Below, piece by piece: positions 32,362 through 44,585 of a stretch of DNA of 64,000 nt; within the stretch, counting starts at the first letter, position 1; each line of letters begins with the position of its first letter. This DNA comes from Telmatactis stephensoni (Eukaryota; Cnidaria; Anthozoa; Actiniaria; Isophelliidae), in contig JALIZF010001576.1 of assembly GCA_029948255.1 (NCBI GenBank), forward strand, positions 279,501-343,500, written 5' to 3'. The position numbers and the translations under genes were made by a program. The notes under the pieces are model-generated. The model was not told where the DNA came from. It worked only from the letters and a program-made list of their open reading frames with translations, and made no database searches.

Positions 32362-32971
32362 GACATTATTTGACATTGTATTCTGATATTCTGAATACTG
32401 ATTGGTGTGAATTTCAGCTCGTTCGCCCTAAAAAAGGTATATCCTGAAAACTTACAAGCACTTATAGGAGAGATCGAAGGTAATTTTTGCTACTATATTG
32501 ATTTTTACAAAGGTACCGTGTTATCCGTAGTATCCGTGGTATCCGTGGTATCCGCGAAGTCGAAATGCCGCGAAAATCACTGTTGGCCGAGCTGGTGTCT
32601 AAGTACGCTGACTAAATTTTGACAAAATCTCCTGTCCCCCCACCCCAGAAGGGAAATCCCTTCCTTTGATAATAAAGAAAACAAATAAGGGAGTTTTTTG
32701 ACATTCAATTTAGTTTCAAACTATTAATATTCAAACAGCTCATGATCGTTTTTACATTATCCGAACATTTCGACTTCGCGGATACCACGGATACCACGGA
32801 TACTACGGATAACACGGTACCTTTTTAAAAATCAATATAGTAGCAAAAATTACCTTCGATCTCTCCTATAAGTGCTTGTAAGTTTTCAGGATATACCTTT
32901 TTTAGGGCGAACGAGCTGAAATTCACACCAATCAGTATTCAAAATATCAGAATACAATGTCAAATAATGTC

Positions 32972-33524
32972 CTAATAAGGATATTGATCGCAAGTGACAT
33001 CCGAAAGTGGAACATCACCTTGATTGACTGATAAAATATAAGAGACGTCGTTTTCGACGCGACTGGGAATTTTCTTAGCGATTAGATTTATGTCAGGATT
33101 ATCTACAAGATGAGTAAAGAATTCAGCATATGTAAGGTTGTGTTTCCCAACTAGACTTAAAAATTGGCAGGTTAGGTTCGTTTCTAAAATGGATCTTACT
33201 ATTTTTGACGTCGTCTTTTGCATCGACATCATCATCATCAGCAGCATCAGCTGCAGCAGCACTAGACTCCACCAGAACGTCACTGTCTTCAAAGTCGTCA
33301 GCACCTGCGACATCTCTTTGATGATGATCATCATCATCTTCATCATCATCATCTCTGATCACGACTACAACGTGATCATTGTCTTCTTCACATTCGACGT
33401 CATCTTTTTGAACATCATCATCTTCGTCATCACTACTCACGACAAGAATAGTGGCTTTATCTTCGTCACTGTCGAGGACAGCATTTGCGTCATCATCATC
33501 ATCTTCATCATTATTATTATCATT
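32972..33524 (-). pseudogene. Acidic captured coding fragment, right arm (mirror copy)
   Basis: Inverted duplicate of the fragment at 31,809-32,361, with the same residues and the same frame break. The break therefore predates the formation or homogenisation of the arms. Confidence 0.4.
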
Positions 33525-35153
33525 GCTACAAAAAGGTATCCGTGGTATCCGTGGTATCCGCGAAGTCGAAATGCCGCGAAAATCATTGTTGGCCGAGCTG
33601 GTGTCTAAGTACGCTGACTAAATTTTGACAAAATCTCCTGTCCCCCCACCCCAGAAGGGAAATCCCTTCCTTTGATAATAAAGAAAACAAATAAGGGAGT
33701 TTTTTTGACATTCAATTTAGTTTCAAACTATTAATATTCAAACAGCTCATGATCGTTTTTACATTATCCGAACCAACGAAATGCGGATTCATCTGGTCTT
33801 TTAAAGTTTTTGAACTTCATTAACGATATTAAGAAACACAAAAATAAGTAATTTTTAATTTTTAATTGAGTTTCAAATAATCAAAATTCATAAATCATGA
33901 TAAATTTTGAATTTTGTTTTTAGATTTTAAAATAGAAAATTCAATTAGCAAGTGCTACACGGACCTCCTGGGCTTCCGTAATTTAGCTATATATATTTTT
34001 TTCATACTAAATATTATTTACAATCTGGAATTCTCCTATATTTGATTTCATAATTTAATACAACTTATTTATTATCATATTTAATTTATCTTTTTTTTCT
34101 AGTGTGATCTCATCTACTGGGGAGTTGGCTTTGAAAACTTTTAGTTACTCCAACTCTCCGGCACATCAACTTTTTTCTTTTTATATACATTTAAATAAGT
34201 CTATACATATATTTAATATATTTAATAATAATGTATATTGTAATTATATTATTTAAAAGAGTGCAAATAAAGAATCTATCTATCAGTATTCTATTTTATT
34301 ACTACGCCTTTAGTTTAGTTTACATTCCATACATTCTCTGTAAAATTTAGACTTTCCAAAACCTCATTCCTCAAAAACTATCTGATGTATCAAGTTCATT
34401 TTTTCAAGGTATATATTAAGCTAATTTTACAGTGCACTTTTGAAATGCAGTGTCGATTTGTCATTAGCTTAGTTAAATAGACAGGCCAAATTTCAATATT
34501 GTAAACAAAGATCTGCCTATTGTTATGGGGGGGGGGGTCATTTTATTTTATACTCAGTTGAAAAATAAGGGTGGGCCATGCAAATTCTGCAAAAATATGA
34601 GGGTTGGTCACGTAACGTGAAAACTAGTCTTCCTAAAATGATGCCCCCCGCCCCGTATACTTTATGACCAGTCCCTAAGAGTAATTCTTTCAAAAGGCTT
34701 TGTGGATTGAAGTGAGCTTAAAAATGACCTTTCTGACAGCTTGGTATATTGATAGAAAACTGGTATACGGGTGTCACAATGCTTATGGACGTAATTAACT
34801 CAGTGACTGAAGAATACCAAACTGATATTTTATTTTAATTTATTAATTTATTATTACAGTTACTGAACAAAAATGATTAAATATGTTTGATAAATCCATT
34901 CCAGTTACACGATCCATTGTACCTACAACGTAAAAGTACTTTAATATAATGGTATATATCGAAAATGGAAAGCTAGAGGCCGGGCAGGTTATAGCTCTCC
35001 GCCTGAGCTTGGTCCTCGGTCCCATTCAATACGTATTCCAGTAGTAACATGGGGTAAGTGGGTGGTGGTGGTGGGTGGAGCATGGGAGATGGTGGTGCAT
35101 GGTAGTGGTATTAGTAGTGGTTGTAGTAGAGAATTCATTGGGCTTTTTTAAGA

Positions 35154-38100
35154 CTAAACGGGTCTTAACACATATACATACCCATAGAAATCACAGTACC
35201 GTTTGTCTACACGGTATTTCTCTGGATGCTTCTTTATAAACGCTGACAGATGTTGCTCTTTAATGTTGGCAAAGTTGTCCGATGTATAATGTGTAGTACA
35301 TCCTGTGAGAGGCTCAATATCTTCAACGAGAATATAGTCACCGGGCATCAAAAACTGGTCAAGATAGTCCAGAACCCCAAACGTATTAACGTGAGCGTCA
35401 TCAGTAACGAACCAGGGATGAGGTAACATCTGAAATAAAAGTAATGATGAAATTAATAACATGATGGTACAGGTCAACTCGTGAACTTCATGAACCCAGC
35501 TGTCAAGTGAGCCCAGTTTAATTTACATTTGACTACCGCTACGATCGAAAAAGCAATCAGCTATCATAAATGAATTGAACCACACTCTAGTGATCGTAGC
35601 GATGGGAATGTAGCCCATACAATGCATTGTTCAAGAGGCCATGGGTTCTTGGTAAATTGTTGACACGACAAACAAACGATATAATAGCCTGCACAGGACA
35701 GGGGAGGACAGGAGAAGGGGAGAGGGAAGGGGAACTGGGGAGGAGGGGAAGGGAACGCAGGCTAATCACATAATGCACTTGACGTCACACAGAGTGAAAA
35801 CCGTGTGCTTTCATTAGGATTTTAGCACAGGCTTATCCTATTGCCGTGATCGGTGTGGTGTTTGGGCTTCCTGTAGATTTTTACGGCTATTTGCTACTAC
35901 GTTTAATTCAGTATTCCTCCAAATTCGCCCAAAACTTAGAAATATCCCTCAAGACTGTGATTGAAATATAGATTGACTGTTTTAATTATAAACACTTCTG
36001 GCGTATTTATTTTTTATCAGGATGGTGAAGAGGTATTTCGTGACCCGTGATTTAGCCTAAATTAGGCTTGTGATTCGTGAAAAGCTAAAAATTCTAGCCG
36101 TGATCCGTGAAATCATCTTTGTCCGTGACTGGGATTTGCAGTTTTTCATTGCCGAGATTCGTGATTATAAAAATGCCGATTCGTGAAATATGCGACGCGC
36201 AGAAAAGAGATAACGAAAAACAGTGTGATCCTTCGATTGTACGTACTTTCGGTCCGTTTATAAGGACAAAATTCGTGCAAAAAATCTTAGGAATGAAAAA
36301 TTAAACCAGTATTTATTTTTGAATGAAAAGTAAAAATCTTCTATGATTTGTGAAATAGCTTATCATGCATTATTCCGTGATCCGTGAAATTGCGAAAAAA
36401 TGGTTCGTGATTCGTGATGGGTACCCCCTCTTCACCACCCTGTTTTATTTGGGTACGGTTTAGGGTGGCCTCCTTTGCAGACGTTTTTATGTCGGTCCAA
36501 TAGAATAGAAACGTCTGAAAAGGAGGCGCTTGATTTAGCGACCTTGTGCCAAGTGTAGAAAGAAGGACACAAGGCAGACAGCTCAGGCCTTCTTTCTGCA
36601 CTTGGGAGCGTGGTCGAAAAGAATCGCTCACAAATTACCCTAAACCGTACCCAAATCAAAAATAAATACGCCAGAAGTGTTTATAAACAATTATAGTCTT
36701 GAGGGATAGTTTTCGGCGAATTTGGAGGAATAATTAAACGTAGCAGCAAATAGTCGTTAAAATCTACAGGAAGCCCAACCACCACACCGGCACAATGTGA
36801 TAAGCCTGTAATTTAAATTGAGAACGGTACAGTACATTACATGATATAACTTGTACGGCGTCCGAACTAGGCCTCGACTTCATAGCAGTTAATAAACCAT
36901 TTCACGATTCTCGTCGTTCAACCTCAGTCTTGACAGCGCGAAATATATTCTTTAGAAATGGACTACAGCCCTGATGATAATTTACAAGTAAAATTCCACG
37001 GGCTGTAGTCAAATTCTAAAGAATGTACTACGGGGGGGGGGGGGGGGGGGGAGGGAGGGGAGGGGACTCCCTTATAAAAGGGGGGGGTCCTCGGTCGGAA
37101 TTCTGAAAGAAATGACCCCTAAAAGGGACCTGTATTGTGAGATGATGGGCGTGGTAGTGATGAAATTTCACCCCTAAGAGCGACCAATCAATAACCTGTC
37201 ATTTTGACACGTCAAAGTACAAATATAATCGAGAAACCGAACCAAAATGACAAGCTATTGATTGGTTTCTCTTAGTGGTGAAATTTCATCACTGCCACGC
37301 CCATCATCTCACAATACACTAGCATCAAACGCCGCCGTCTGCTCGAATGCGTTTATGACGACGTCGTCATATACCGCCGGCTTAGAGCCGTCTTATACCC
37401 TAAAAGGGACCACAAAACTCAGTTGATGAGAATTCTCGTCATTATCACCCTAAGCGGGCCGACCAAAACGCTGATTTCAAACCCTAAAAGGGACGACGAG
37501 GATCCCCGCCACCTTTTATAAGGGAGTTCCCCCGGGTATACTACACGCTGTTGAGGCTGAGGTAGAACGACGAGAATCGGACGTGCAATGGTCTCAGGGT
37601 CAAAATATTATAAAAGAAAAAAAATTAGCGATTTAACATTGAACTTATGAAGATGTTTATTTCTTTTTGTCTGTGCGCGTTTGTTTGTTTGCTTGCTTGC
37701 TTGCTTGCTTGCTTGTTTGTTTGTTTGTTGTGTTACTTTTTTATTCTTTTTTATTTCTCCTTTTATTCCCCTTTATTCCCCAATTTCTGGGTCCTCGGTT
37801 CGATCCTGCATAGGCGGTCCCTACCCCTCCCCTACACTGTATACACAGGCTACCTCAGAGCAAATACCTTTAAGAACTCGGGTGTAAATGTTTCCTCAAC
37901 TTTGTTAGTGTCTCCCTGCAAGAATGTGATGTCGTCTCTTTTCTGTTTTGCTATTGGACTCAGCAATCCAAGATCTATATCCATGGAGTAGATGTGGGTT
38001 TTAAAACCATAGGTCTTCATGGTATCAGCGAAATAGAACGCAGAACCTCCTGTATTAGCACCAAACTCTATGATGGTTTGTGGTTTAACGTCCCAAAGTA

Positions 38101-41100
38101 GATGCTGGAGAATGACTATTGTACAGGGATCTTTCATGAGGTTGATTCCCCTCCACATTGTTGTATATTTTCCTTAATTAAAAACAACAAGTGGCATTCA
38201 TTAGTGCCAAGTGCAAGCAACATCAGTATTGCATTTATCACACAGGTGTTGAAAAATGAATGTAAAAACACGGGAAATGAGCACTAACATAGGCTTAGAT
38301 TGACACCACTCCGACCACTGACTCATGTAGTAACGTGCGTATGTACGTATGAACCACGTTCTACTTTGTGCAACAAATTTTCACAACCTGCAACATCGAT
38401 TTTTGTTGCATGACAAGTTGTGCGCGGGGTGGTAATACCAGCAACATCGCTCTACAACTTGCAACGCAACAATGTTGCCCGACAAGTTGCACGATTTTGC
38501 TGCTCGTATTACCGTACCTTAACGGAAGAAAAGACAAACACTGCTAATGAGCAGTATATACATTACTGAGTCTGTGTATGTTGCTTGTGTGAGAAAAGAC
38601 TAGCACTGCTAATATAATGAGCCGTAAGAGCTTTTAAAATATTACATTAAAATATGGCGCGAAAATCGAGTTTTTGCAATATTTTTAGGCGGTTTTTTGC
38701 TTAATTTTAACCAATCAGAACAAAGGATTTTTATTTGATCGCATGCTTTGAATGCCATGCATTATTGGCGACTACTTCTCATGCGGATCATTACTTAAAA
38801 ATAACAAAAAATCTAACTCGCTACAGACAGTGTGACTTTACAAAATATCTAGAATAGCTGGAAAAGGCCAGGAAAACCCCAACTATATACTTATCGATTA
38901 AAAGTGCAAGTATTGCCTGGGGAGGAATCTAGTTTATAACAACATAGTAGGCCGCTGCAGCAGTAGTTGATCGTGTCTATTCACGTCTATTAGACCGGTT
39001 TCAGCGTCCTTGACAACCGTTGTTAAGCAACTCACTGGAGGACCAGCAGAGCAAAGAAATACAGAGCCAGTGCGAGATGTTCGATAAAAACATCCATAAT
39101 AACTCAAAATTAACCTTTATCTGAGACATCTCAATGCCTTTTTCCATCTTACCCAAAAGCTCTAACATCTACAAAATCCTGTGAGCTATATTTTCCGTTA
39201 TAAAAGAAGATGAGGAAAATTCTTGGCGTAGTTCGATCTGGTCACTGTTTGGCCGCCATTACGTGACTTTCAAAGCATGTTACATCCACACAGGAGCAAC
39301 TTCTCGTTGTCTGAATTGAAATAATTATTTTGGCAGAGCAAGTCAAAAAGAATCGTTTTGAACTCTACGTACGTTTCACTGCCAAACGGCGCTCGTGCAA
39401 GCGCGATCTCAAGTTAAGTTCTTACACTCGATCCGGCGATCAAACTTTCAGTCAAATTTTTCAAATCAGTAACAATTATCCTTAGTCTAAAATAATTTAA
39501 TACCCTTTTTTTTCCTTCAGTATTCAGCTTAAAGGGACAAAGAGTTCCCAGCTCACCATTTGATTTGGAACGACTCCAATACTGTTTTGTAATGAACTGC
39601 CTGCCCTCAGCGCCATTATGCCGTACCCAATGTTTTTGGATTCTCTCGCCGGACGTGGATCAAAACGGCTTCGAGAATGAAACCCAAACTATAGTCATGC
39701 TAAGATTTTGTATTTTCTTCTTTTTTATCAGCTATAAAAGGAGCCAACACATGAGTGAAAATGATAGCAAAAACTGAATTTGGCAGTGGGCCCCAGACTT
39801 TTTGGCGCTCGTTCGTTCTAACTCTTGATTGAGATTTTTTCTTTTTCTTTTATGTATATTTTCTTTCTCAAAAGAAAATATGAACAGAAAAGAAAAGCAA
39901 ACTTAACATCACAGGCAGGGAAACAGTAAGTCCGGAGCGCGGCTTGCCGTGGCTGAGCGTTAACGACCCGGCTCAGTCGAACGGAACTTGTTCTCTCGCG
40001 GACTGCCAAATAATTCGTTAAAACTCCTTACAGACAACGATTTGCAACGTAATTCGATTGCAGTGGCCATTTCTATACTCCATAAGTTGCTCCTGTGTGA
40101 ATGTAGCGTGCTCTGTGCTCTAAAGTCACGGTGTAATGGCGGCCAGACAGTGACCAGATTGAACTACGCCAAGAATTTTCCTCGTCTTCTTCGTTTATAA
40201 CGGAAAATATAGCTCACAGGATTTTGTAGATGTTAGAGCTTTTGGGTAAGATGGAAAAAGGCATTAAGATGTCTCAGATAGAGGTTAATTTTGAGTTATT
40301 ATGGATGTTTTTATCGAACATCTCGCACTGGCTCTGTATTTCTTTGTTCAGCTGGTCCTCCAGTGAGTTGCTTAACAACGGTTGTCAAGGACGCTGAAAC
40401 CGGTCTAATAGACGTGAATAGACACGATCAACTACTGCTGCAGCGGCCTACTATGTTGTTATAAACTAGATTCCTCCCCAGGCAATACTTGCACTTTTAA
40501 TCGATAAGTATATAGTTGGGGTTTTCCTGGCCTTTTCCAGCTATTCTAGATATTTTGTAAAGTCACACTGTCTGTAGCGAGTTAGATTTTTTGTTATTTT
40601 TAAGTAATGATCCGCATGAGAAGTAGTCGCCAATAATGCATGGCATTCAAAGCATGCGATCAAATAAAAATCCTTTGTTCTGATTGGTTAAAATTAAGCA
40701 AAAAACCGCCTAAAAATATTGCAAAAACTCAATTTTCGCGCCATATTTTAATGTAATATTTTAAAAGCTCTTACGGCTCATTATATTAGCAGTGCTAGTC
40801 TTTTCTCACACAAGCAACATGGCTCTGTATTTCTTTGTTCAGCTGGTCCTCCAGTGAGTTGCTTAACAACGGTTGTCAAGGACGCTGAAACCGGTCTAAC
40901 ACAGTTTTGAAACAAGAACACAAACAAAATCTAACCTCTAAAGATTTCTTTTCTCGTCTGAAGGGAGAAGGCAGTCTCAAATTTTCTGTCTTCATATCTT
41001 TCAAGTTCGTGTTCTTTAAGGTTATATTTTTGGTACTTTGGATTTAATACAGTGTAGTCTGTAGGGTCGATAGGAGTTTCCAAATAGACTTCTTCATCAT

Positions 41101-41110
41101 TTGAGCCCAT
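35154..41110 (-). CDS. CmcI-like (cephalosporin hydroxylase/methyltransferase family) protein, tandem copy 2
   Basis: Exons 41110-40936 (MGSNDEEVYLETPIDPTD), 38172-37868 and 35429-35154, with the same sizes and phases as copies 1 and 3 and no visible break. Exon 2 retains EFGANTGGSA and differs from copy 1 at one residue (KDPC for KDPF). Exon 3 matches copy 1 except for GDYI and CTTH. Exon 1 is the most divergent of the three (DYTVLNPKYQKYN against DFVAFNQKYQEYN). Intron 1 contains a foldback element and an inverted duplication; intron 2 contains two foldback MITEs. A possible AATAAA on the minus strand is at 34,847-34,852. Confidence 0.85.
35827..36810. mobile_element. Foldback element, arms of about 180 bp, in intron 2 of CmcI copy 2
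   Basis: ACAGGCTTATCCTATTGCCG through AAACACTTCTGGCGTATTTA on the left is mirrored by TAAATACGCCAGAAGTGTTT through TGATAAGCCTGT on the right. The centre has tandem GTGATTCGTGAAA-type units (36,030-36,190 and 36,350-36,415) and a second inverted pair, TTTGGGTACGGTTTAGGGT and complement. Confidence 0.7.
36899..37585. mobile_element. Foldback MITE with nested inverted repeats
   Basis: Outer ends ACGATTCTCGTCGTTCAACC and GTAGAACGACGAGAATCG; inner GGGGACTCCCTTATAAAAGG and CCTTTTATAAGGGAGTTCCC; further in, GATGATGGGCGTGGTAGTGA and its complement. A run of about 21 G at 37,033-37,053 lies on the left. The right half is also present in copy 1 (12,090-12,320 and 21,799-21,930), but its left half is missing there. 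Confidence 0.65.
38578..40820. repeat. 2.2-kb inverted duplication including CmcI intron sequence
   Basis: 38,578-39,270 and 40,128-40,820 are inverted copies. The outer 410 bp of each arm is CmcI intron 1 sequence (single copy at 25,860-26,290 in copy 1); the inner part is a foldback transposon. A host flank has therefore been duplicated in inverted orientation beyond the transposon's right end. Confidence 0.85.
38990..40408. mobile_element. Foldback TIR element (TTAGACCGGTTTCAGCGTCC ends)
   Basis: Terminal repeats of about 280 bp start TTAGACCGGTTTCAGCGTCC and end GGACGCTGAAACCGGTCTAA. No coding capacity was recognised inside. A third, partial terminus (78 bp, 40,821-40,898) follows the inverted host duplication, and host sequence resumes there with ACACAGTTTTGAAAC, as in copy 1. 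Confidence 0.8.
40821..40898. repeat. Extra right-terminal fragment of the foldback element
   Basis: GGCTCTGTATTTCTTTGTTC through CGCTGAAACCGGTCTAA repeats 40,331-40,408 in the same orientation, between the inverted host duplication and the resumed host sequence. Confidence 0.85.
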
Positions 41111-41594
41111 CGCTACTGAATAATATCTGTGAGATATACTTTCAAGATTATCTTTTTTTGTATATCAAACCACCTGAGGTTGGATTTATCGGTGGACAGA
41201 TGAACATGAAATTCTGAGCAAATATCTTGGGTTCCTTCTGCTCGTACCTGACACGTAGCCAATCTCGTACCCAGAGCCTGCGTTCCTCTTGGTCAGCGAC
41301 CGAGGCTCTGGGTACGAGATTGACACGTAGCCTGCCGAGGTCAGAAACCGCACGCCAGTGATCAGTCTCAAAATTAAAGTGTATAAAAAGGTTAGGCCTA
41401 GCTGCTTCACACTAGCGACATAACGACATAACGGCGAGGTCACGCAAATGCCAAACACAACTTATATCAATGTTTTATGTCACCAGTGTAAACATCACAA
41501 AACACGATGGCTGGTTGCTATGCATTTTCCTCCCGGAAGCGCGGGCTCAAAAGCGTCAGCGGTTTACCAACACTGATTTGATAAGTGAAACAAA

Positions 41595-42284
41595 ATGGCG
41601 GAACATTTGAAAAATCTTGATCTTGGTGGTATTTATGAGACCACAGAGAGAGGGGAAAACTTCTGGAACCGACATGAGGTTGAGATGAAGTTTTCTTATG
41701 AACGAGCATGGATAAAAAGCGTTGGAAAAGCTTCTAGGAAGCCCAATTACAGCATGGGGAAGCTTGATTCCATACACGAAGAAGGCAACCGACTTGAATT
41801 GTCTGGCCCTCTCATGGATTCATACCTCAAAGAAATGGGTAAAGGTATAGAAAACAAACTTTCACGCTCCCGGGCCACTGGTCTCACAACACCAGTTACG
41901 TTATTTATCCCGTGGCTAGTATTTCGCCATATTGTTACGCTCATTCGTGGGTACGGAGGAGATGTTGTGAATGACACCAAGAAAAAAACTATTTGTGCTA
42001 CATGCCCATTAAGATGTGTAAAAAGGCTATTTTCTCCCAGAAGATTCTCGGGCGAGAATTATCTTCAAAAGAGAGTCTACAGTAAATGTCATGAAAATGG
42101 AAAATTGACCACAAAACTTAAGGAAAAGGCCAATGTTGTTATCTCGGACTCTACTCCCTTTATTCTTAAGTACTCTACGAAGAAACAAAAATTAACTTTA
42201 TCCTTCTATGTACAACGTTATGACAAAGATAATTTTGCCACTGATCTCACTGTTCAAGATTTGATGGAGAGGAGAGAGAGATAA
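41595..42284 (+). CDS. Unrecognised 229-residue protein of the TIR element
   Basis: Single-exon ORF from ATG 41595 (context ACAAAATGG) to TAA, starting about 60 bp inside the terminal repeat. It begins MAEHLKNLDLGGIYETT and contains a possible metal-binding string CATCPLRCVKRLF near residue 135. The last third is basic and mixed. No membrane segment or signal peptide is obvious. No family was recognised. An intact frame in an otherwise decayed neighbourhood and its position beside the terminus suggest it is the element's own gene rather than captured cargo. Confidence 0.65.
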   Translation: MAEHLKNLDLGGIYETTERGENFWNRHEVEMKFSYERAWIKSVGKASRKPNYSMGKLDSIHEEGNRLELSGPLMDSYLKEMGKGIENKLSRSRATGLTTPVTLFIPWLVFRHIVTLIRGYGGDVVNDTKKKTICATCPLRCVKRLFSPRRFSGENYLQKRVYSKCHENGKLTTKLKEKANVVISDSTPFILKYSTKKQKLTLSFYVQRYDKDNFATDLTVQDLMERRER

Positions 42285-42446
42285 ATAGCAAAACTATTTG
42301 ATGGATTTCATATTTACACTTAGACCCATGCCATGTGTACACAAACTGAATCAACAACAAAAGACAAAAACATTGAAAAATATATTTTTTATTTGATTTT
42401 TGAAGCAATGAAATTGTAATATAATATGATATAACTTTTTTGAAAT

Positions 42447-42641
42447 GGAGTACAAACACTAAAAGTCTGCAACATAATTAGTACAAAATAGTACAAAATT
42501 ATGCTATGCTAAATTTATGATATTTGTATTTAATTTTAGTAAATAGATAAGTCAGTTTTATATATTTTCTTTGTAAACCTTAACGATTGTTTTAAGGATC
42601 AATAAAGGCTTGTATTGCACACTTTTAGTGTTTGTACTCTG
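42447..42641. mobile_element. MITE with perfect 19-bp TIRs
   Basis: GAGTACAAACACTAAAAGT and ACTTTTAGTGTTTGTACTC are perfect inverted repeats enclosing AT-rich sequence. Related strings recur at 44,197-44,335. It lies just downstream of the 229-residue ORF and may supply its poly(A) signal (AATAAA at 42,600). Confidence 0.7.
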
Positions 42642-42650
42642 TTGACTACA

Positions 42651-43398
42651 TTTTGATAGCTAAATATTGATATAGATATTTCCATGCACAGTATGCATAA
42701 ATATTTCACAGCTGTATATTTATATTTACACATTTAAATAGGTCTATAGTGTAACAAATATATATTTCATATATATATGATATATAATTGGCATTCATTA
42801 TTTCATTGATAATGATTATCAGATTATCTCTCTAATGTGTACTAACCTAAATAGCAATTTTTATTGCAATAGAAAATATATACAATCTAATTTAATATAT
42901 AATTAAACATTAGCTCAAAATCAGACAGCCTGAACATAGAGGCAAGCCCTAATAGATAATATTTTCATTTAAATTTATGTTAAATGATCAAAATTGAAAT
43001 ATAAATAGATTTCCCCAAGGTTAATTTCAATGTTGGTCTAGGTAAGGCTATTACTTCATAATACTTAGATATTAATATTTTGATAGTTAAATATTGATAT
43101 AAATATTTCCATGCACAGTATGCATAAATATTTCACAGCTGTATATTTATTTATAGTTGGTCTGTAGTGTAACAAATATATATTTGATATATGATATATA
43201 ATTGGCATTCATTTTTTTATTGATAATGATTATCAGATTATCTCTCTAATGTGTACTAACCTAAATAGCAATTTTTATTGCTATAGAAAATATATACAAT
43301 CTAATTTAATATATAATTAAACATTAGCTCAAAATTAGACAGCCTGAACATAGAGGCAAGCCCTAATAAATTATTTTCATTTGAATTTATGTTAAATG
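42651..43398. repeat. Tandem duplication, offset about 426 bp
   Basis: TTTTGATAGCTAAATATTGA, CATGCACAGTATGCATAAAT, AACATTAGCTCAAAATCAGA and AGAGGCAAGCCCTAAT recur in order at 43,077-43,398 with few changes. Non-coding, AT-rich, inside the 7.9-kb TIR element. Confidence 0.85.
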
Positions 43399-44157
43399 GT
43401 CTACTTCATAATACTTGCTTCATTAAGTTGAGATCTTTTTATTTACATTAGATTACAGCACAAAGCTCAAAAGTGTGATCACTGTTAATTTATCTGCATA
43501 CTTTAGTTGTAATTTGTGTTCTACTTTTGATGACAGGACAATTTCTGGGATAAAGGTATGCAAATACATTATAGCCATCTACAGCTGTGTGATTCAGACT
43601 GTAAAATGGTAGATATGAAAATGAGAAATCCATATTTTTGGCCAATCCAGTCATCATGAGTTATCACTGGGACCTCTTTATTGTAAATAAAAAGATCTGA
43701 CTATTACTTCTAATCAATGTTCTATGTTCATGGTCTTATCAAACCCCAAACTTTAAAAAAATGTTCAGGAAATAATTAAACAATTTCTGATATACTACAT
43801 GTATGCTCATCACTGTTACAGGAAATGAAAAGTGTTGAATTTGAGAACAACTCACAGACTTCCTTCTAGACGCCTAACTAATATAGATTTATTACCTGTA
43901 ATGCTGAGTCCTCTGAGCCGAAGTTCATGTTTTAACTGATGTACCGTCATACTAATTGGGACAATATCCTGCCTCAGGTTTTGCTGATGGGTTTTGTTGA
44001 TGTGCTCCTCAAGCAGATGTGTGTCTGGAAATCTTTCAGAGCATGTTTCACAACTGACAGGTTTAAGAATTTTCAGGATTTGAGGCAACATTATCATTTC
44101 CCTAGCACACTCCTCAATGTCCTGGGCATCTATTAGTCTATTAGTCTACTGCTAACT

Positions 44158-44340
44158 ATTATGCATACTATTTTTTTCACGGTCAAAGGAAAATCACTCT
44201 AAAAGTGTGCAATACTTTGCACTATTTAGTACTAAATAGTACTAATTAAACAATAGAAAACAAAATAATTTGCATAATTTAGCACTATTTAGTACTATTT
44301 AGTACTAAGTGTTGCACACTTTTAGAGTTTGTGCTGTATT
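44158..44340. repeat. MITE-like AT-rich segment, degenerate inverted repeats
   Basis: TTTTTTCACGGTCAAAGGAA followed by AATCACTCTAAAAGTGTGCA, with several TTTAGTACTA units and ending TTGCACACTTTTAGAG. It mixes the right end of the AGAGTG family with strings of the MITE at 42,447-42,641. Confidence 0.5.
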
Positions 44341-44374
44341 ACAGGCTTGTAACATGGTATATTTTCGTCTCACT

Positions 44375-44585
44375 GATCCCGGGATTGTACAGAAATTTTG
44401 ATCCCTGAGTCCATATTTTTAGAAATTATTGATCCCTAATCCTTGGTGCAAAAAACTGAGCTGATCCCTGATCCTGACCCAATGTCCCTGATCCTCGATC
44501 CCACCCATTTGATCCCTGAGCCCTGGTCTCTGATCCCTGATCCTGGCCATAATTTGGGGCTTGATCCCTGATCCCATATACCATG
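44375..44585. repeat. Short tandem repeat of TGATCCCTGATCC-type units
   Basis: Repeated GATCCCTGAGCC, TGATCCCTGATCCT and GATCCTGACCC strings over about 200 bp, bordered by inverted ACATGGTATATTTTCG and ATACCATGTTACGAGCCTG. Probably a small repeat-bearing MITE inside the intron of the SAP gene. Confidence 0.6.

Larger units (their letters stand above)
30925..33979. mobile_element. 3-kb foldback transposon with 1.2-kb inverted arms
   Basis: The ends are ACGGAAGCCCAGGAGG and CCTCCTGGGCTTCCGT, with ATTTAG on both flanks (30918-30923 and 33981-33986). Left arm 31371-32566 and right arm 32767-33962 are near-perfect inverted copies around a loop of about 200 bp. The left side alone carries a T-rich tandem array between the terminal repeat and the arm. 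Inserted in the 3' part of the LINE. Each arm encodes an acidic ORF; no transposase was recognised. Confidence 0.85.
29792..34284 (+). mobile_element. 5'-truncated non-LTR retrotransposon (LINE) split by a foldback element
   Basis: The paralogous site at 53,565 (ATAATTTTTCAGTATTC) is empty. Here the LINE starts at 29792 inside the RT domain and ends at 34284 with an ATCTATCTATC tail after AATAAAGA. The element proper is 29792-30924 plus 33980-34284, about 1.4 kb. A 5' truncation with a simple-repeat 3' tail is typical of target-primed insertion; no clear target duplication was seen. Confidence 0.88.

Noticed and set aside
31725..33608. Ile/Val-rich 156-codon frames repeated in the two foldback arms
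   Set aside because: They are the antisense of the Asp-rich fragment; the acidic strand is the more plausible coding sense.
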